Positions 16,201 through 23,800 are shown, counted from the stretch's first letter. The stretch is DNA of 28,363 nt from DASZGI01 sp035938995 (GCF_035938995.1 NZ_DASZGI010000163.1:1-28363), one strand, 5' to 3'. Program-made: numbers and translations. Notes: generated by a model from the letters alone, not told the origin.

Positions 16201-16854
16201 CCTGCGGCGACGGCGCTGACGATCGACCCCGCCGACAGCCTGAACGTCGCGCCCGGTTCGACCACGACGGTCAGCTCCACCTTCACCGACAGCGGCCCGG
16301 GCGCGGTCGACAACGTCCAGCTCGCCCTGAACGTGCCGGCCGGCTGGCAGGCCACCGCGACCACGCCGTCGACCGCGAGCAGCCTGACCGCCGGTGGGAC
16401 GTTGACGGCGAGCTGGTCGGTCACCGCACCGGCCTCCTCGTCCGGGCAGCTGCAGACGGCGACGCTGAGCGCGGCGGCAACTTACACGGACGCCGTCTCC
16501 GGTCAGACGGTGACAGATACAGCCGCCCAGGTCCCGGCGCCCGCGATCACATCGGTCTCGCCGAGCACGGCGTCCGCGGGCCAGGTTGTCACCGTCACCG
16601 GTACAGGCTTCGGCGCGAAGCAGGACGGCAGCTACCTGACGTTCAGCGACGAAGGCACCAACTGGGGTGCTCCGCCCGACGCCGCCACCTTCAGTATCGA
16701 CAGCTGGAGCGACACCCAAATCACATTCACCGTCCCGCAACCCTCTGGCGACAACGGGGTCTGGCACGTCGTCCCAGGCTCCACCGCGACGATCACAGTC
16801 ACCAGCCCTCTTGGAACCGTCTCCAACACCGCGACCTTGACCATCGGCAACTAA
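13249..16854 (+). CDS. Secreted GH31 glycosidase with degenerate CBM35, NEW3-like and IPT/TIG domains
   Basis: This 1201-residue secreted protein is a paralogue of the GH31 at 5464-9096 with a different tail. ATG 13249 was chosen for its position just before the basic signal-peptide region; the cleavage site is near FAQAAA. The N-terminal domain (ARFEVLSPEVIRLEYSTDGS) is interrupted at about 185-314 by a CBM35-like module ending CNVNIDDIAVT. There the Glu-Ala-Glu calcium site is replaced by QSTA, so the module may no longer bind calcium or sugar normally. The barrel has LSVDTNWKSPNTWDGWEW, the candidate nucleophile Asp573 in TWLDWCC and the candidate acid/base Asp642 in FTGDTWSTW. The C-terminus has a NEW3-type domain (about 989-1093, PGSTTTVSSTFTDSGPGAVD) and an IPT/TIG Ig-like domain (about 1098-1201, SPSTASAGQVVTVTGTGFG) instead of ricin-B repeats. 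It could be read through from GH92 or have its own promoter. No operator palindrome precedes it. Confidence 0.92.
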   Translation: MTTPTSPPSPRPAFHTSRQRWRAALFGVAAGALLVPLALPGFAQAAAVRPATAATSDTSPVNLSTKIDAEKGVARKGATVVAGNARFEVLSPEVIRLEYSTDGSFLNQPTFTVLDRDFPVPAYTETESNGWLQLSTSDVVLRYRLGSGAFSPANTQLQLLHPLQGSSPTVSPTWPGECTYGQTCQSTAAALSGGAVIASDHTGNQSTAGFVAGFGATGSTASWQLLGATAGAAEVTIRYANYIGAIGGPAPRTMSLVVNGTATQVTLPATSSWDDWSTVQVPVTLGSGSNAVDVTCATGDDCNVNIDDIAVTPTGGAATSFTPANPLGGYLRSFDSTNGSYSASPNCGSGQSGATCQAPIPLMAPGLLDKSGWYLLDDTRSDVWTSDGWIAPRPTGDVEDGYLFGYGQNYTSALSDLAKLTGPAPLLPEYLFGNWLSRYYPYSTSDYEDQILPQYQANGVSLDTLSVDTNWKSPNTWDGWEWNPSLFPDPQSFLAWAKAQEIHVDLNIHSSIATNDPEYAEAQDIAGGTLQPGPCGVSGGCAVFDWSNVAQAEANFALQQPLYNAGAAFTWLDWCCDASTVSLPGATPDSWINHLYAQQMVNTGQRGFVLSRIGASLQNSQAGAYPTGAWADHRSAVAFTGDTWSTWNTLAMEAQLAQDETAIGEPYVSDDIGGFLGAPNGGSNDPDDLYLRWLQLGTFQPIMREHSNGVDRGQNARLPWEYDSATQAIGDQFLQLREQLVPYLYTLAQQASSSGLPMTQPLYLDYPDQPAAYDNPTEYLLGQDMLVAPVTTPGQVATTTVWLPPGQWTDWFTGATFQGPSTQTFEVPDSRMPVFVKAGGIVPLQPATGHAQDAGSAPLTLRVFGGADGRYSMYDDAGTGLGYQTRQDTLTPIVFTVDDPSKSTIKIDPARGTYPGAPSSRSYTVDLVDISAPHAVQADGKTLPSSDWSYDAATHTLKVVVGSVPTNHTETITQIGGTAVQAAEPAATALTIDPADSLNVAPGSTTTVSSTFTDSGPGAVDNVQLALNVPAGWQATATTPSTASSLTAGGTLTASWSVTAPASSSGQLQTATLSAAATYTDAVSGQTVTDTAAQVPAPAITSVSPSTASAGQVVTVTGTGFGAKQDGSYLTFSDEGTNWGAPPDAATFSIDSWSDTQITFTVPQPSGDNGVWHVVPGSTATITVTSPLGTVSNTATLTIGN

Positions 16855-16888
16855 ACCGCGGAGCGGCTGCGGCCGTCGATGACGGCGG

Positions 16889-16922
16889 GCAGCGCGCCAG
16901 GCTCGAATGCCTGGCGCGCTGC
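16889..16922 (+). terminator. Terminator of the second GH31 gene
   Basis: Perfect 14-base arms, GCAGCGCGCCAGGC (16889-16902) and GCCTGGCGCGCTGC (16909-16922), around the loop TCGAAT, 35 bases after the stop codon. Confidence 0.82.
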
Positions 16923-17068
16923 TCGCGACATTCAGGCTTGGCGGCGGAGGACGCGCGAATTGCCCGAGGACAGATCTCGACGCTCAGACGACAATCCCGT
17001 GTGGCGCGTAGGCGACCGTGCCGGTCCGATCAGGCCCGAAAGTCGGTAGCGCATCGCGCGTCCGGATA

Positions 17069-17109
17069 TTGCGCAAACGGTGCCGTGTCGCGCGCAAGTC
17101 CGTCGCAAA
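17069..17109. promoter_or_regulatory. Cluster of TTGCG-type candidate operators upstream of LacI paralogue A
   Basis: TTGCGCAA (17069-17076, a perfect palindrome) is followed by CGCGCAAG (17091-17098) and CGCAAA (17104-17109), all within 100 bases of the leaderless start at 17169. Related GCGCAA and TTRCGCAA sequences occur in the 26243-26575 region. Binding by the LacI paralogues is inferred. The rest of 16923-17155 shows nothing else. Confidence 0.4.
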
Positions 17110-17155
17110 TCGCCGGAAGTGCTGCTTGAGCTGGGCAAATGACCGCAGTGCCATG

Positions 17156-17161
17156 TCATAA
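17156..17161 (+). promoter_or_regulatory. -10 element for a leaderless LacI message
   Basis: CATAAT lies 7 bases before ATG 17169, so transcription should begin at or next to the start codon. TGGGCA at 17132-17137, 18 bases upstream, is a weak -35. The paralogue at 26576 has the same arrangement. Confidence 0.6.
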
Positions 17162-17168
17162 TATGGTT

Positions 17169-18230
17169 ATGACGCGCAGACTCGCCGAAGTGGCCAGAAA
17201 AGTCGGCGTGAGCGAGGCGACGGTCAGCCGGGTGCTCAACAACAAGAGCGGTGTCTCGGACGCCACCCGGCAGGCGGTGCTCACCGCCTTGGATGTACTC
17301 GGCTACGAGCGTCCCACGCAGCTTCGCGGCGTGCGCGCCCGACTGATCGGGCTGGTGATGCCCGAGTTGCAGAATCCGATCTTCCCGGCGCTCGCGGAGG
17401 TCGTCGGCGGCGCATTGGTGCAGCTCAGTTTCACGCCGGTGCTGTGTACGCGCACCGCCGGCGGGCTGACCGAGGCCGAGTACGTGACGATGCTGCTGGA
17501 CCAGCAGGTCTCCGGCGTGGTGTTCTGCGGCGGCCTTAGCGCGGAGGAATACCAGCAGCTGTTGGAGCGTAGTGTGCCGGTCGTGCTGCTGAACGCGGCG
17601 GTCGACTATGCCGACATTCAGCGCGCTCGGTCGCTGGGCGGACAGGTGGCTTTCCCGCAGGTGTCGACGGACGACGCGGCCGCGGTCGAACGGGCCTTCG
17701 TGCACCTGCGCTCCTTGGGCCACCGGCGCATCGGCCTGCTCGTCGGCCCGGCGAACCACAGCCCCTCGGTGCGCAAGAGCGCCGCGTTCACCGCGCTGAC
17801 GGCCAAGGCCGGTATGGACGCCTCGCGGCGTATCGGCCACGCGCTGTTCTCGTTCGAGGGCGGCCAGGCGGTGGCCAGCGACCTGCTGCGCGCCGGAGCC
17901 ACCGCGCTGATCTGCGGCAGCGACATCCTGGCGCTCGGCGCGGTGCGGGCCGCCCGCAGGCTCGGGCTCGACGTGCCCAGAGACGTGTCCGTGGTCGGTT
18001 ACGACGACTCGGCGTTCATGAACTACACCGATCCGCCGCTGACCACGCTGCGCCAGCCGATCGAGGCGATGGCGCGGGCCGCGGTCACCCTGCTGGTCAA
18101 TCAGATCAGCGGCGCCCAGCCCACTCCGCGCGAGCTGCTGCACGAGCCGGAGTTGGTGGTGCGTGGCTCGACCGGTCCGTGTGACGACGGCGTGGTACCG
18201 CTGGTGCGTAACCATCCGGTCGCTGTCTAG
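17169..18230 (+). CDS. LacI-family transcriptional regulator, paralogue A
   Basis: This 353-residue regulator begins MTRRLAEVARKVGVSEATVS, a MalR/CcpA-like helix-turn-helix at the extreme N-terminus, with the hinge around YERPTQLRGVRA. The sensor domain follows (RLIGLVMPELQNPIFPALAE), with LLDQQVSGVVFCGG, GHRRIGLLVGP, LICGSDILALGAVRAARRLG and VSVVGYDDSAF. ATG 17169 was preferred over 17163 and 17139 by alignment with paralogue B (26576) and by the CATAAT box 7 bases upstream, which implies a leaderless message. It is nearly collinear with paralogue B apart from about 12 extra residues in the sensor domain (DIQRARSLGGQV, about 148-160). It lies convergent to the GH13 gene at the tail of the transporter operon. 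It is a likely repressor of alpha-glucan uptake genes responding to an imported sugar. Confidence 0.93.
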   Translation: MTRRLAEVARKVGVSEATVSRVLNNKSGVSDATRQAVLTALDVLGYERPTQLRGVRARLIGLVMPELQNPIFPALAEVVGGALVQLSFTPVLCTRTAGGLTEAEYVTMLLDQQVSGVVFCGGLSAEEYQQLLERSVPVVLLNAAVDYADIQRARSLGGQVAFPQVSTDDAAAVERAFVHLRSLGHRRIGLLVGPANHSPSVRKSAAFTALTAKAGMDASRRIGHALFSFEGGQAVASDLLRAGATALICGSDILALGAVRAARRLGLDVPRDVSVVGYDDSAFMNYTDPPLTTLRQPIEAMARAAVTLLVNQISGAQPTPRELLHEPELVVRGSTGPCDDGVVPLVRNHPVAV

Positions 18231-18236
18231 GAAAAT

Positions 18237-18255
18237 CCTCCCGCTGTGCGGGAGG
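18237..18255 (+). terminator. Short terminator hairpin after LacI paralogue A
   Basis: CCTCCCGC (18237-18244) and GCGGGAGG (18248-18255) with a TGT loop, 6 bases after the stop codon. A second imperfect stem (GGCCATTTCG with CGAATGGCC) follows directly. Confidence 0.65.
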
Positions 18256-18291
18256 GCCATTTCGTCGGGGCGTTGCGTCCGAATGGCCCCT

Positions 18292-18389
18292 CTTCAAAGT
18301 TGGCCGTGGCGGCGAAGGATCGCGCGGCGGGGGCGCCTTTCCCCACCGCGCGATCTACAGCCGCCATAGAGCCACGGCCAACGTTGAAG
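18292..18389. terminator. Large nested inverted repeat between convergent genes, probable bidirectional terminator
   Basis: Outer arms of 19 bases, 18292-18310 (CTTCAAAGTTGGCCGTGGC) and 18371-18389, match at 18 of 19 pairs. Inside them a second perfect stem, GATCGCGCGG (18318-18327) with CCGCGCGATC (18346-18355), continues into GGGG/CCCC. The structure sits between the LacI stop (18230) and the GH13 stop (18401), where a bidirectional terminator is expected. It is larger than usual and could be a former small mobile repeat. Confidence 0.65.
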
Positions 18390-18400
18390 AACCCGAATGG

Positions 18401-20077
18401 CTACCGCGTGCGCAGCCAGACGGCCGCGTCCGCCGGGAGCGTGTCGGTACGCTGCGGTAGCGGCACGCTGGCGAGGATCACGGACGCATACTCGGGCAGC
18501 CGGACGCGCTGCTTCGACAGGTTCACCACACACCTCAGCGTTCCCCGACGGAAGTCGAGCACCTCGCCGTCAGGACCCGAATGCCAGGAAAGGGATCCGC
18601 CGTGCAGCGCGGTCTCTTCGCGACGCAGACGCAGGGCGGTGCGGTAGAACTCCAGCATCGAGTCGGGTACGCCGGTCAACGCCTCTACGGTATGCGCGGC
18701 CCACTCGGCGGGCTGGGGCAGCCAGGGCTGAACGGTCGCGCTCTGCGGGCTGAAGCCGAACGGGGGCGCGGTGTCGCTCCACGGCAGCGGCACCCGGCAG
18801 CCGTCGCGGCCCACGTCCGCGCCGCCGCTGCGGTGGAAGAACGGGTCCTGACGCTGCTCATCGGGTATCGCGCTGACCTCCCACAGGCCCAACTCCTCGC
18901 CCTGATACAGGTAGCAGGAACCCGGCAGCGCCAGGTTCAGCAACAGCGCGGCGCGTGCCCGCCGCGTCCCCAACTCCAGGTCCGTCGGCGCGCCGTGCTG
19001 CCACGGGCTGCGGCCCATCGCGCTGTCCTCGCGGCCGTAGCGGGTGACGTGCCGCGTGACGTCGTGATTGGACAGCACCCACGTCGCCGGCGCGTCGACC
19101 GGGGCGTGCGCCTCCAGCGTCGCATCGATGACGGCGCGAAGCCTGGGAGCGTCCCACGGACAGTTGAGGTAGTCGAAGTTGAAGGCCGCGTGCATCTCGT
19201 CAGGCCTCAGATACGCCGCGAAGCGCTCCGCGTCGGCCAGCCAGACCTCGCCGATCAGTGCCCTGGGTTCCGGGTAGCTCTCGGCCACGGCGCGCCAGGC
19301 GCGGTAGATCTCGTGCACCTCGTCGCGGTCGACGAAGGGGTGCGGGCCGGACGGCTCGGCGCGGTCGAAGTCGGGCAGCAGCGGGTCCTTGGCCGGCATG
19401 GTGGCCGAGTCGATCCGCACCCCGTCGGCGCCCCGGTCGAACCAGAAGCGCAGGATGTCCTCGTGTTCCGCGCGCACCCGCGGATTGTTCCAGTTCAGAT
19501 CGGGCTGTTCGGCGGCGAACAGGTGCAGGTACCACTGGCCGGGCATCCCGTCCGGCTCGGTGACCCGGGTCCAGGCCGGGCCGCCGAACTCCGACTTCCA
19601 GTCGTTGGGCGGCAGCTCGCCGTGCGCGCCGCGGCCCGGCCGGAACCAGAACAGCTCGCGCTCGGGCGAGCCGGGACCGGCGTCGAGCGCCGCGCGGAAC
19701 CATGAGTGCTGATCCGAGCAGTGGTTCGGCACGACGTCCACGATGATACGCAGCCCCAGCGCGTGCGCCTCGTCGATCAGCGCCTCCGCCTCGGCGAGGG
19801 TGCCGAAGACCGGGTCGATGCTGCGGTAGTCCGCGACGTCGTAGCCGGCGTCCGCCATCGGCGAGGCGTACCAGGGATTGAACCAGAGCGCATCAACACC
19901 CAGCGAGGCCAGGTACGGCAGTCCGGAGCGGACGCCGGCCAGGTCCCCCACGCCGTCGCCGTTGGCGTCGGCGAACGAGCGCAGGTACACCTGGTAGATC
20001 ACGGCGTCGCGCCACCAGGCTGTCCTGTCGCGCGTCGGGGCCCCTGGCGCTGGGACTGCTTGCGTGTCGATGGCCAT
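18401..20077 (-). CDS. Cytoplasmic GH13 alpha-glucosidase
   Basis: This 558-residue enzyme has no signal peptide and so is cytoplasmic. ATG 20077 (MAIDTQAVPAPGAPTRD) follows GAGGAG by about 10 bases; an in-frame ATG at 20101 is possible but leaves the ribosome site inside the gene. All four conserved GH13 regions are present: DVVPNH (Asp114 to His119), GVRIDSATM with the nucleophile Asp223, LIGEVW with the acid/base Glu277, and LSNHDV (Asn337, His338, Asp339). The N-terminal IYQVYLRSFADANGDGVGDL is typical of the oligo-1,6-glucosidase/alpha-glucosidase subfamilies. The residue after the nucleophile is Ser rather than the Val common in 1,6-specific enzymes, which hints at other linkages. As the last gene of the binding-protein/permease/GH87 operon, it probably hydrolyses imported alpha-gluco-oligosaccharides to glucose. 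A strong hairpin separates it from GH87. Confidence 0.92.
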   Translation of the reverse strand: MAIDTQAVPAPGAPTRDRTAWWRDAVIYQVYLRSFADANGDGVGDLAGVRSGLPYLASLGVDALWFNPWYASPMADAGYDVADYRSIDPVFGTLAEAEALIDEAHALGLRIIVDVVPNHCSDQHSWFRAALDAGPGSPERELFWFRPGRGAHGELPPNDWKSEFGGPAWTRVTEPDGMPGQWYLHLFAAEQPDLNWNNPRVRAEHEDILRFWFDRGADGVRIDSATMPAKDPLLPDFDRAEPSGPHPFVDRDEVHEIYRAWRAVAESYPEPRALIGEVWLADAERFAAYLRPDEMHAAFNFDYLNCPWDAPRLRAVIDATLEAHAPVDAPATWVLSNHDVTRHVTRYGREDSAMGRSPWQHGAPTDLELGTRRARAALLLNLALPGSCYLYQGEELGLWEVSAIPDEQRQDPFFHRSGGADVGRDGCRVPLPWSDTAPPFGFSPQSATVQPWLPQPAEWAAHTVEALTGVPDSMLEFYRTALRLRREETALHGGSLSWHSGPDGEVLDFRRGTLRCVVNLSKQRVRLPEYASVILASVPLPQRTDTLPADAAVWLRTR

Positions 20078-20128
20078 GGCTGCAGTGCTCCTCACGTGCA
20101 TGCTGAAATCAGTTTTCTGTGAAGCGGT

Positions 20129-20171
20129 CCGGCCGGGGTGCGCGGGAGTGCGGCCCGCGCGCCCCGGCCGG
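20129..20171 (-). terminator. Strong hairpin between the GH87 and GH13 genes
   Basis: 18-base arms at 20129-20146 and 20154-20171 (beginning CCGGCCGGGG and ending CCCCGGCCGG) pair at 17 positions plus one wobble, with a 7-base loop. The hairpin starts 10 bases after the GH87 stop codon. It would end or attenuate the leftward transcript before GH13. There is no U-tract. Confidence 0.75.
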
Positions 20172-20181
20172 GTCTGTGGGT

Positions 20182-22788
20182 TCAGGAGTAGATTTCGAAC
20201 TCGGATATCTGGGCGGCCGGCCAGCCGGTGTTGCCGGTGACGGACAGTTCGAGCGCGCGTTCCTGCGTGCCGACGGGCAGCTTGATCGTGACGGTGTTGC
20301 CGGTCGCCGGGTCGAGCAGGTAGTCGGCCGAGGGGACGAGAGTGGTGAAGGTGCTGCCGTCGGTCGAGCCGAGCACCGACAGCGTCTCGGTGCGCGCTCC
20401 CCAGTTCGACGGGAGTGTCAGGACGATGCTGCTGGTGGACTGGACGGTGCCGAGGTCGGCGGTCAGCGTCTGCGGGAACGGGTCGCCGTCCTGGCTTTCC
20501 CAGTAGGAGCCGTCGTTTCCGTCGTTCGCGTTGGTCGCCGGGAAGCCGGGCAGCGCGCTGCTGGCGGTCATCGCGGCGTTCAGCGCCAGGTTCTCCGGCG
20601 GGGCCACGCCGCCGTTTCCGCCGATCGGGTCGGTGCTGCCGATCAGCTGGACCGTTGCGGATTGCCCAGGCTCGGCGGCCGGGATAGTGAGCGTGCCCTT
20701 GGTCACTCCGTCTGAGGTCGGGGTGAAGGAGACATCGATGACGCACCACGTGGCGGGGTCATCTGGCGTCGCGGCGGCGTCGAGGCTCGTGCCGCAGGGG
20801 TGGGTCGGGTCGGTGGTCGCGGTGAAGCCGCTGCTCGCGGCGATCTGGCCGAGGCCGGTGGCGCTCGGCGCGGTATTCATCACGACGATCTTCTGTGTCG
20901 GCGTGGCCTGGCCGACGGTCGCGGCCTCGAACGTGGTCGTGCCCGGATACGCCCACAGCGGCGAGTGCGTGGGCATGCCGCAGGTCGTGTCGCGCCACCC
21001 TGAGTTGCCGCCGCCGTCCACGACGGTGAATCCGGAGCCGCAGACGAACTGCCCGGCCGCGCCGACGTCGGTGGCGTGCGTGTCGGAGACCAGGATCGAG
21101 CCGGGGGCCTGTTCCTGGAAGGCGAAGGTTCCGGCGCCCCGGATCGCGTTGTCGTCGAGGGTGACGCCACTGACGCGGTATCCGGCGGTCGGCGGCGTCG
21201 TGACCGCGGATCCGGTGTAGGCGTTCGAGTTCTGGAACATGAAGGCGGAGTACGGGCTGTCGGCGATCGTGTTGCCGACGATGTTCACCGGCGCGGTCAT
21301 GTCGCCCTGCTGCGGGTCGAACCAGACCGCCCCGACGCCGTAGTCCCAGCCGGGGTCCCACTGGCCGGTGCGGATCAGGGTATTGCCGACGATGTTCAGC
21401 GGTCCGGACATCGGCACCGAGTTGAACCGCTGTCCGATCCCGATGCCGCCGCCGCGGGTGACGGTGTCCTGCAACAGGTTGCCGACGACCGTGTCGTTCG
21501 CGCCGGAGCCGTAGATGCCGATGTTGTTGGCCAGGCCGGGCGAGTCCACGGTGTTGCGGGCGATGGTGATGCCGGTGTCGCCGTAGTTCTCCGACCACAG
21601 CGCCAGGCCGTCGTCCTGGGTGTTGCGCAGGAAGCTGTTCTCGATGACCGAGTCGGTGATCGGCCCGTCGGCCGCGTTGAAGTTGACCCCGTCGGCGGTG
21701 GTGTCCTGGATGCGCAGCCGGTCGACGGTCAGGCCGGTGCTCGGGCCGACGACCCACATGCCGACCTTCTCGTTCTGGATCCACACCTGCGAGATGCGCG
21801 AGGCGCTGAAGCCGCCGTTGAACCCGGTGTCTTCGGTGTTGCTGTCGTCGCGCACGTCGACGTTGCCGAATATGGACAGACCGGAGATGTCCACGTGGGT
21901 ACTCGGTGGGTTCTGGTTCCCGCTGAACTCGACGTTCTTCCCGGTCAGCTCGGTATACCACTCACCGGCTCCGATTATGGTCACGTTGTTCACATTGAGC
22001 GGACGGCTGACCGTGTACGTGCCGGGCGGGAGGTAGACGCCCTGACCGGCAGCCGACGCGGCGTTGATCGCCGCCTGAAGCGCGTTCGTGACGTCGGTGG
22101 CGCCGGTGTCGTCGACGTTGTACGGGCTCTGCGTCACGTCGAGGTAGCCGTCCGGCTTCGCGGTCGGCGCGCCGACCTGCTCGAAGTCCGCGGTGTTCAC
22201 GACGTACCAGGGCGCGTTGTCGCCCGGGCCGACCCGCAGGGTGACCACGGTGCCTGCCGGGAGCCTGGTGGCGAAGCGGTAGCGCGCGTCGTTGTAGAAG
22301 TCGTGCGGCACCTGGCCGTCCGGCTGGCCGACGCTCGGGTTGTTGCTGAACGGATACTTGCCGTAGAGCCAGCTGAACTCGGAGGTCAGCGGCAGTGCCG
22401 TGGCGAGCGAGCCGTTGACGTAGAGGTCCAGCGGAGCGGTGATCCCGCCGCCGTGCAGCGAGTCGGGAATCGCGTAGTGGAAGTCGACCGCGTTCGCCGG
22501 TTCGGTGAGCGTGAAGGACACGTACTCGCCCTGGCCGATCAGCTGCACAGCCTGCCGGCCGGTCGCTTCGGAGGCAAGCGTGCCGTAGCGGTAGTCCGGC
22601 CCGAGGATCAGGCCGTTGGTTTTCGCGTGGGGACTGGTCGCGGCGTTGTATTCGGTGAACGGGACCTCCGCGCCGGCCGACCGCGAGTCCCTGGCCACGT
22701 CGGCGCTCTGCGCCGTTGCGGCGCCCGACGACGCGGCCAGGACGGCCGCGACGGCGATCGTCGCGGTCCATGTTTTCCGGTTTCTCAT
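20182..22788 (-). CDS. Secreted GH87 alpha-1,3-glucanase (mutanase/mycodextranase type) with F5/8-type C-terminal domain
   Basis: This 868-residue secreted enzyme starts at ATG 22788, with GGGAG 6 bases upstream and a signal peptide to about residue 26 (ending ATA). An N-terminal beta-sandwich (about 40-200, GPDYRYGTLASEATGRQAVQ) precedes a right-handed parallel beta-helix (about 210-600). The helix has LQAAINAASAAGQGVYLPPG and the GH87 active-site signature: Asp366 in TADGVNF, then Asp392 and Asp393 in NTQDDGLALWSE. These correspond to the three catalytic Asp residues known in GH87 alpha-1,3-glucanases. NNIGIYG, GGGIGIGQRF and GVGAVWFD also fit the family. An Ig-like region (about 610-715) and an F5/8-type (CBM32-like) domain (about 732-868, NLALNAAMTASSALPGFPAT onward) follow. 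GH87 hydrolyses alpha-1,3-glucan or nigeran outside the cell. Generic pectate-lyase labels are the likely mis-annotation. Confidence 0.87.
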   Translation of the reverse strand: MRNRKTWTATIAVAAVLAASSGAATAQSADVARDSRSAGAEVPFTEYNAATSPHAKTNGLILGPDYRYGTLASEATGRQAVQLIGQGEYVSFTLTEPANAVDFHYAIPDSLHGGGITAPLDLYVNGSLATALPLTSEFSWLYGKYPFSNNPSVGQPDGQVPHDFYNDARYRFATRLPAGTVVTLRVGPGDNAPWYVVNTADFEQVGAPTAKPDGYLDVTQSPYNVDDTGATDVTNALQAAINAASAAGQGVYLPPGTYTVSRPLNVNNVTIIGAGEWYTELTGKNVEFSGNQNPPSTHVDISGLSIFGNVDVRDDSNTEDTGFNGGFSASRISQVWIQNEKVGMWVVGPSTGLTVDRLRIQDTTADGVNFNAADGPITDSVIENSFLRNTQDDGLALWSENYGDTGITIARNTVDSPGLANNIGIYGSGANDTVVGNLLQDTVTRGGGIGIGQRFNSVPMSGPLNIVGNTLIRTGQWDPGWDYGVGAVWFDPQQGDMTAPVNIVGNTIADSPYSAFMFQNSNAYTGSAVTTPPTAGYRVSGVTLDDNAIRGAGTFAFQEQAPGSILVSDTHATDVGAAGQFVCGSGFTVVDGGGNSGWRDTTCGMPTHSPLWAYPGTTTFEAATVGQATPTQKIVVMNTAPSATGLGQIAASSGFTATTDPTHPCGTSLDAAATPDDPATWCVIDVSFTPTSDGVTKGTLTIPAAEPGQSATVQLIGSTDPIGGNGGVAPPENLALNAAMTASSALPGFPATNANDGNDGSYWESQDGDPFPQTLTADLGTVQSTSSIVLTLPSNWGARTETLSVLGSTDGSTFTTLVPSADYLLDPATGNTVTIKLPVGTQERALELSVTGNTGWPAAQISEFEIYS

Positions 22789-22871
22789 CGTTTGCTCCCA
22801 GGAGAAAGGCAGCGCAGCTCCGGCGGACGCCCTGTGGAGCAGGCCGTCCGCGACCGCGTCAGCCGTTTGGA

Positions 22872-23795
22872 TCAGCCCTTCATGGCCCCAGCGGTCAGTC
22901 CGGCCATGATGTTGCGCTGGAAGATCAGGAAGATGATGATCGTCGGCACGCTCGCGATCGCCAGCGCGGCGATCAGCACGTTCTCCGGCAGGCCGACGCT
23001 CAGCTGGCGCAGGCCGACGTTGATGGTCTGCTTCGAGGTGTCGGTGAGCACCAGCAGCGGCCAGAGCAGGTCCTTCCAGACCCCGATCACCGCGAAGATC
23101 GACACGACGCCGAGGATCGGCCGGGAGATCGGCAGCACGACCGAGCGCAGCGTGCGCAGCGGCCCGGCGCCGTCGATCGCCGCCGCGGCCAGCAGCTCGG
23201 CGGGGATCGAGTCGAAGAAGCGCTTTAGCAGGAAGACGTTGAAGGCGTTGGCCACCGAGGGCAGCCAGATCGCCCACGGCGAGTTGAGCAGGCTCCAGTG
23301 CAGGAACGGCAGGTTGTTCGCGGTCAGATACGCGGGCAGCGCGATGACCGTGGTCGGGATCATCAGGGTCGCCAGCATCGCGAACAGCACGGTGCGGCCG
23401 AACACCGGGCGCAGCTTCGAGAGCGAATACGCGGCGGCCACGTCGAAGACCAGCTGGAAGCCCAGCGCGCCGAACGCGTAGATCGCCGTGTTCGTGATCA
23501 GCCGGCCGAGGTCGGCGTCCTGCCAGGCGGCGCCGTAGTTCGCCGCGTCGGCCGACGCAGGCACGATCGTCGGCGGCGTGCGGATGATCTCCTGGGCCGA
23601 CTTCAGCCCGCCGCTGAGCATCCAGTACAGCGGAAACAGGAACACCAGCGCGAACAGGACGATCAGCGTCCAGAACGCGATCCAGTACACGGTGCGTCCC
23701 AGCGGCCGCGCCAGCTGCGCCTGCGAGACCAGGGTCCGGGTCTGCACCCGCGCTCCCCCGGTGGCGGCTCTCCTCCTCGGCGCGTACCTTCTCAT
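22872..23795 (-). CDS. Sugar ABC transporter permease, MalG-like (CUT1)
   Basis: This 307-residue inner-membrane protein starts at ATG 23795, 5 bases after the stop codon of the preceding permease gene, whose GAGGAGGAG tail provides the ribosome site; the two are translationally coupled. About six membrane helices are visible, the first being YWIAFWTLIVLFALVFLFPL at about residues 38-57. The cytoplasmic EAA loop that contacts the ATPase reads AELLAAAAIDGAGPLRTLRS followed by VVLPISRPIL. The N-terminal about 35 residues are basic and longer than usual. It belongs with the permease at 23801 and the binding protein at 24863. There is no ATPase gene in the window; actinobacterial CUT1 systems commonly share one (MsiK). 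The presumed cargo is alpha-gluco-oligosaccharides, inferred from GH87 and GH13 in the same operon. Confidence 0.93.
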   Translation of the reverse strand: MRRYAPRRRAATGGARVQTRTLVSQAQLARPLGRTVYWIAFWTLIVLFALVFLFPLYWMLSGGLKSAQEIIRTPPTIVPASADAANYGAAWQDADLGRLITNTAIYAFGALGFQLVFDVAAAYSLSKLRPVFGRTVLFAMLATLMIPTTVIALPAYLTANNLPFLHWSLLNSPWAIWLPSVANAFNVFLLKRFFDSIPAELLAAAAIDGAGPLRTLRSVVLPISRPILGVVSIFAVIGVWKDLLWPLLVLTDTSKQTINVGLRQLSVGLPENVLIAALAIASVPTIIIFLIFQRNIMAGLTAGAMKG

Positions 23796-23800
23796 GGCCC

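Noticed and set aside
18371..18389. AACGTT core in the right arm as a fifth LacI operator
   Set aside because: The flanking bases (GGCCAACGTTGAAG) do not match the GACAACGTTGTC palindrome, and the location between convergent 3' ends is not a promoter.
18292..18389. Insertion sequence or miniature transposon
   Set aside because: I see no transposase and no direct target repeats at the borders, and one copy only. It is kept as a terminator-like structure.
20182..22788. Calling the beta-helix protein a pectate lyase
   Set aside because: The fold is shared, but the ADG...DDGLALW triad and N-terminal sandwich fit GH87, and no pectin genes are nearby.
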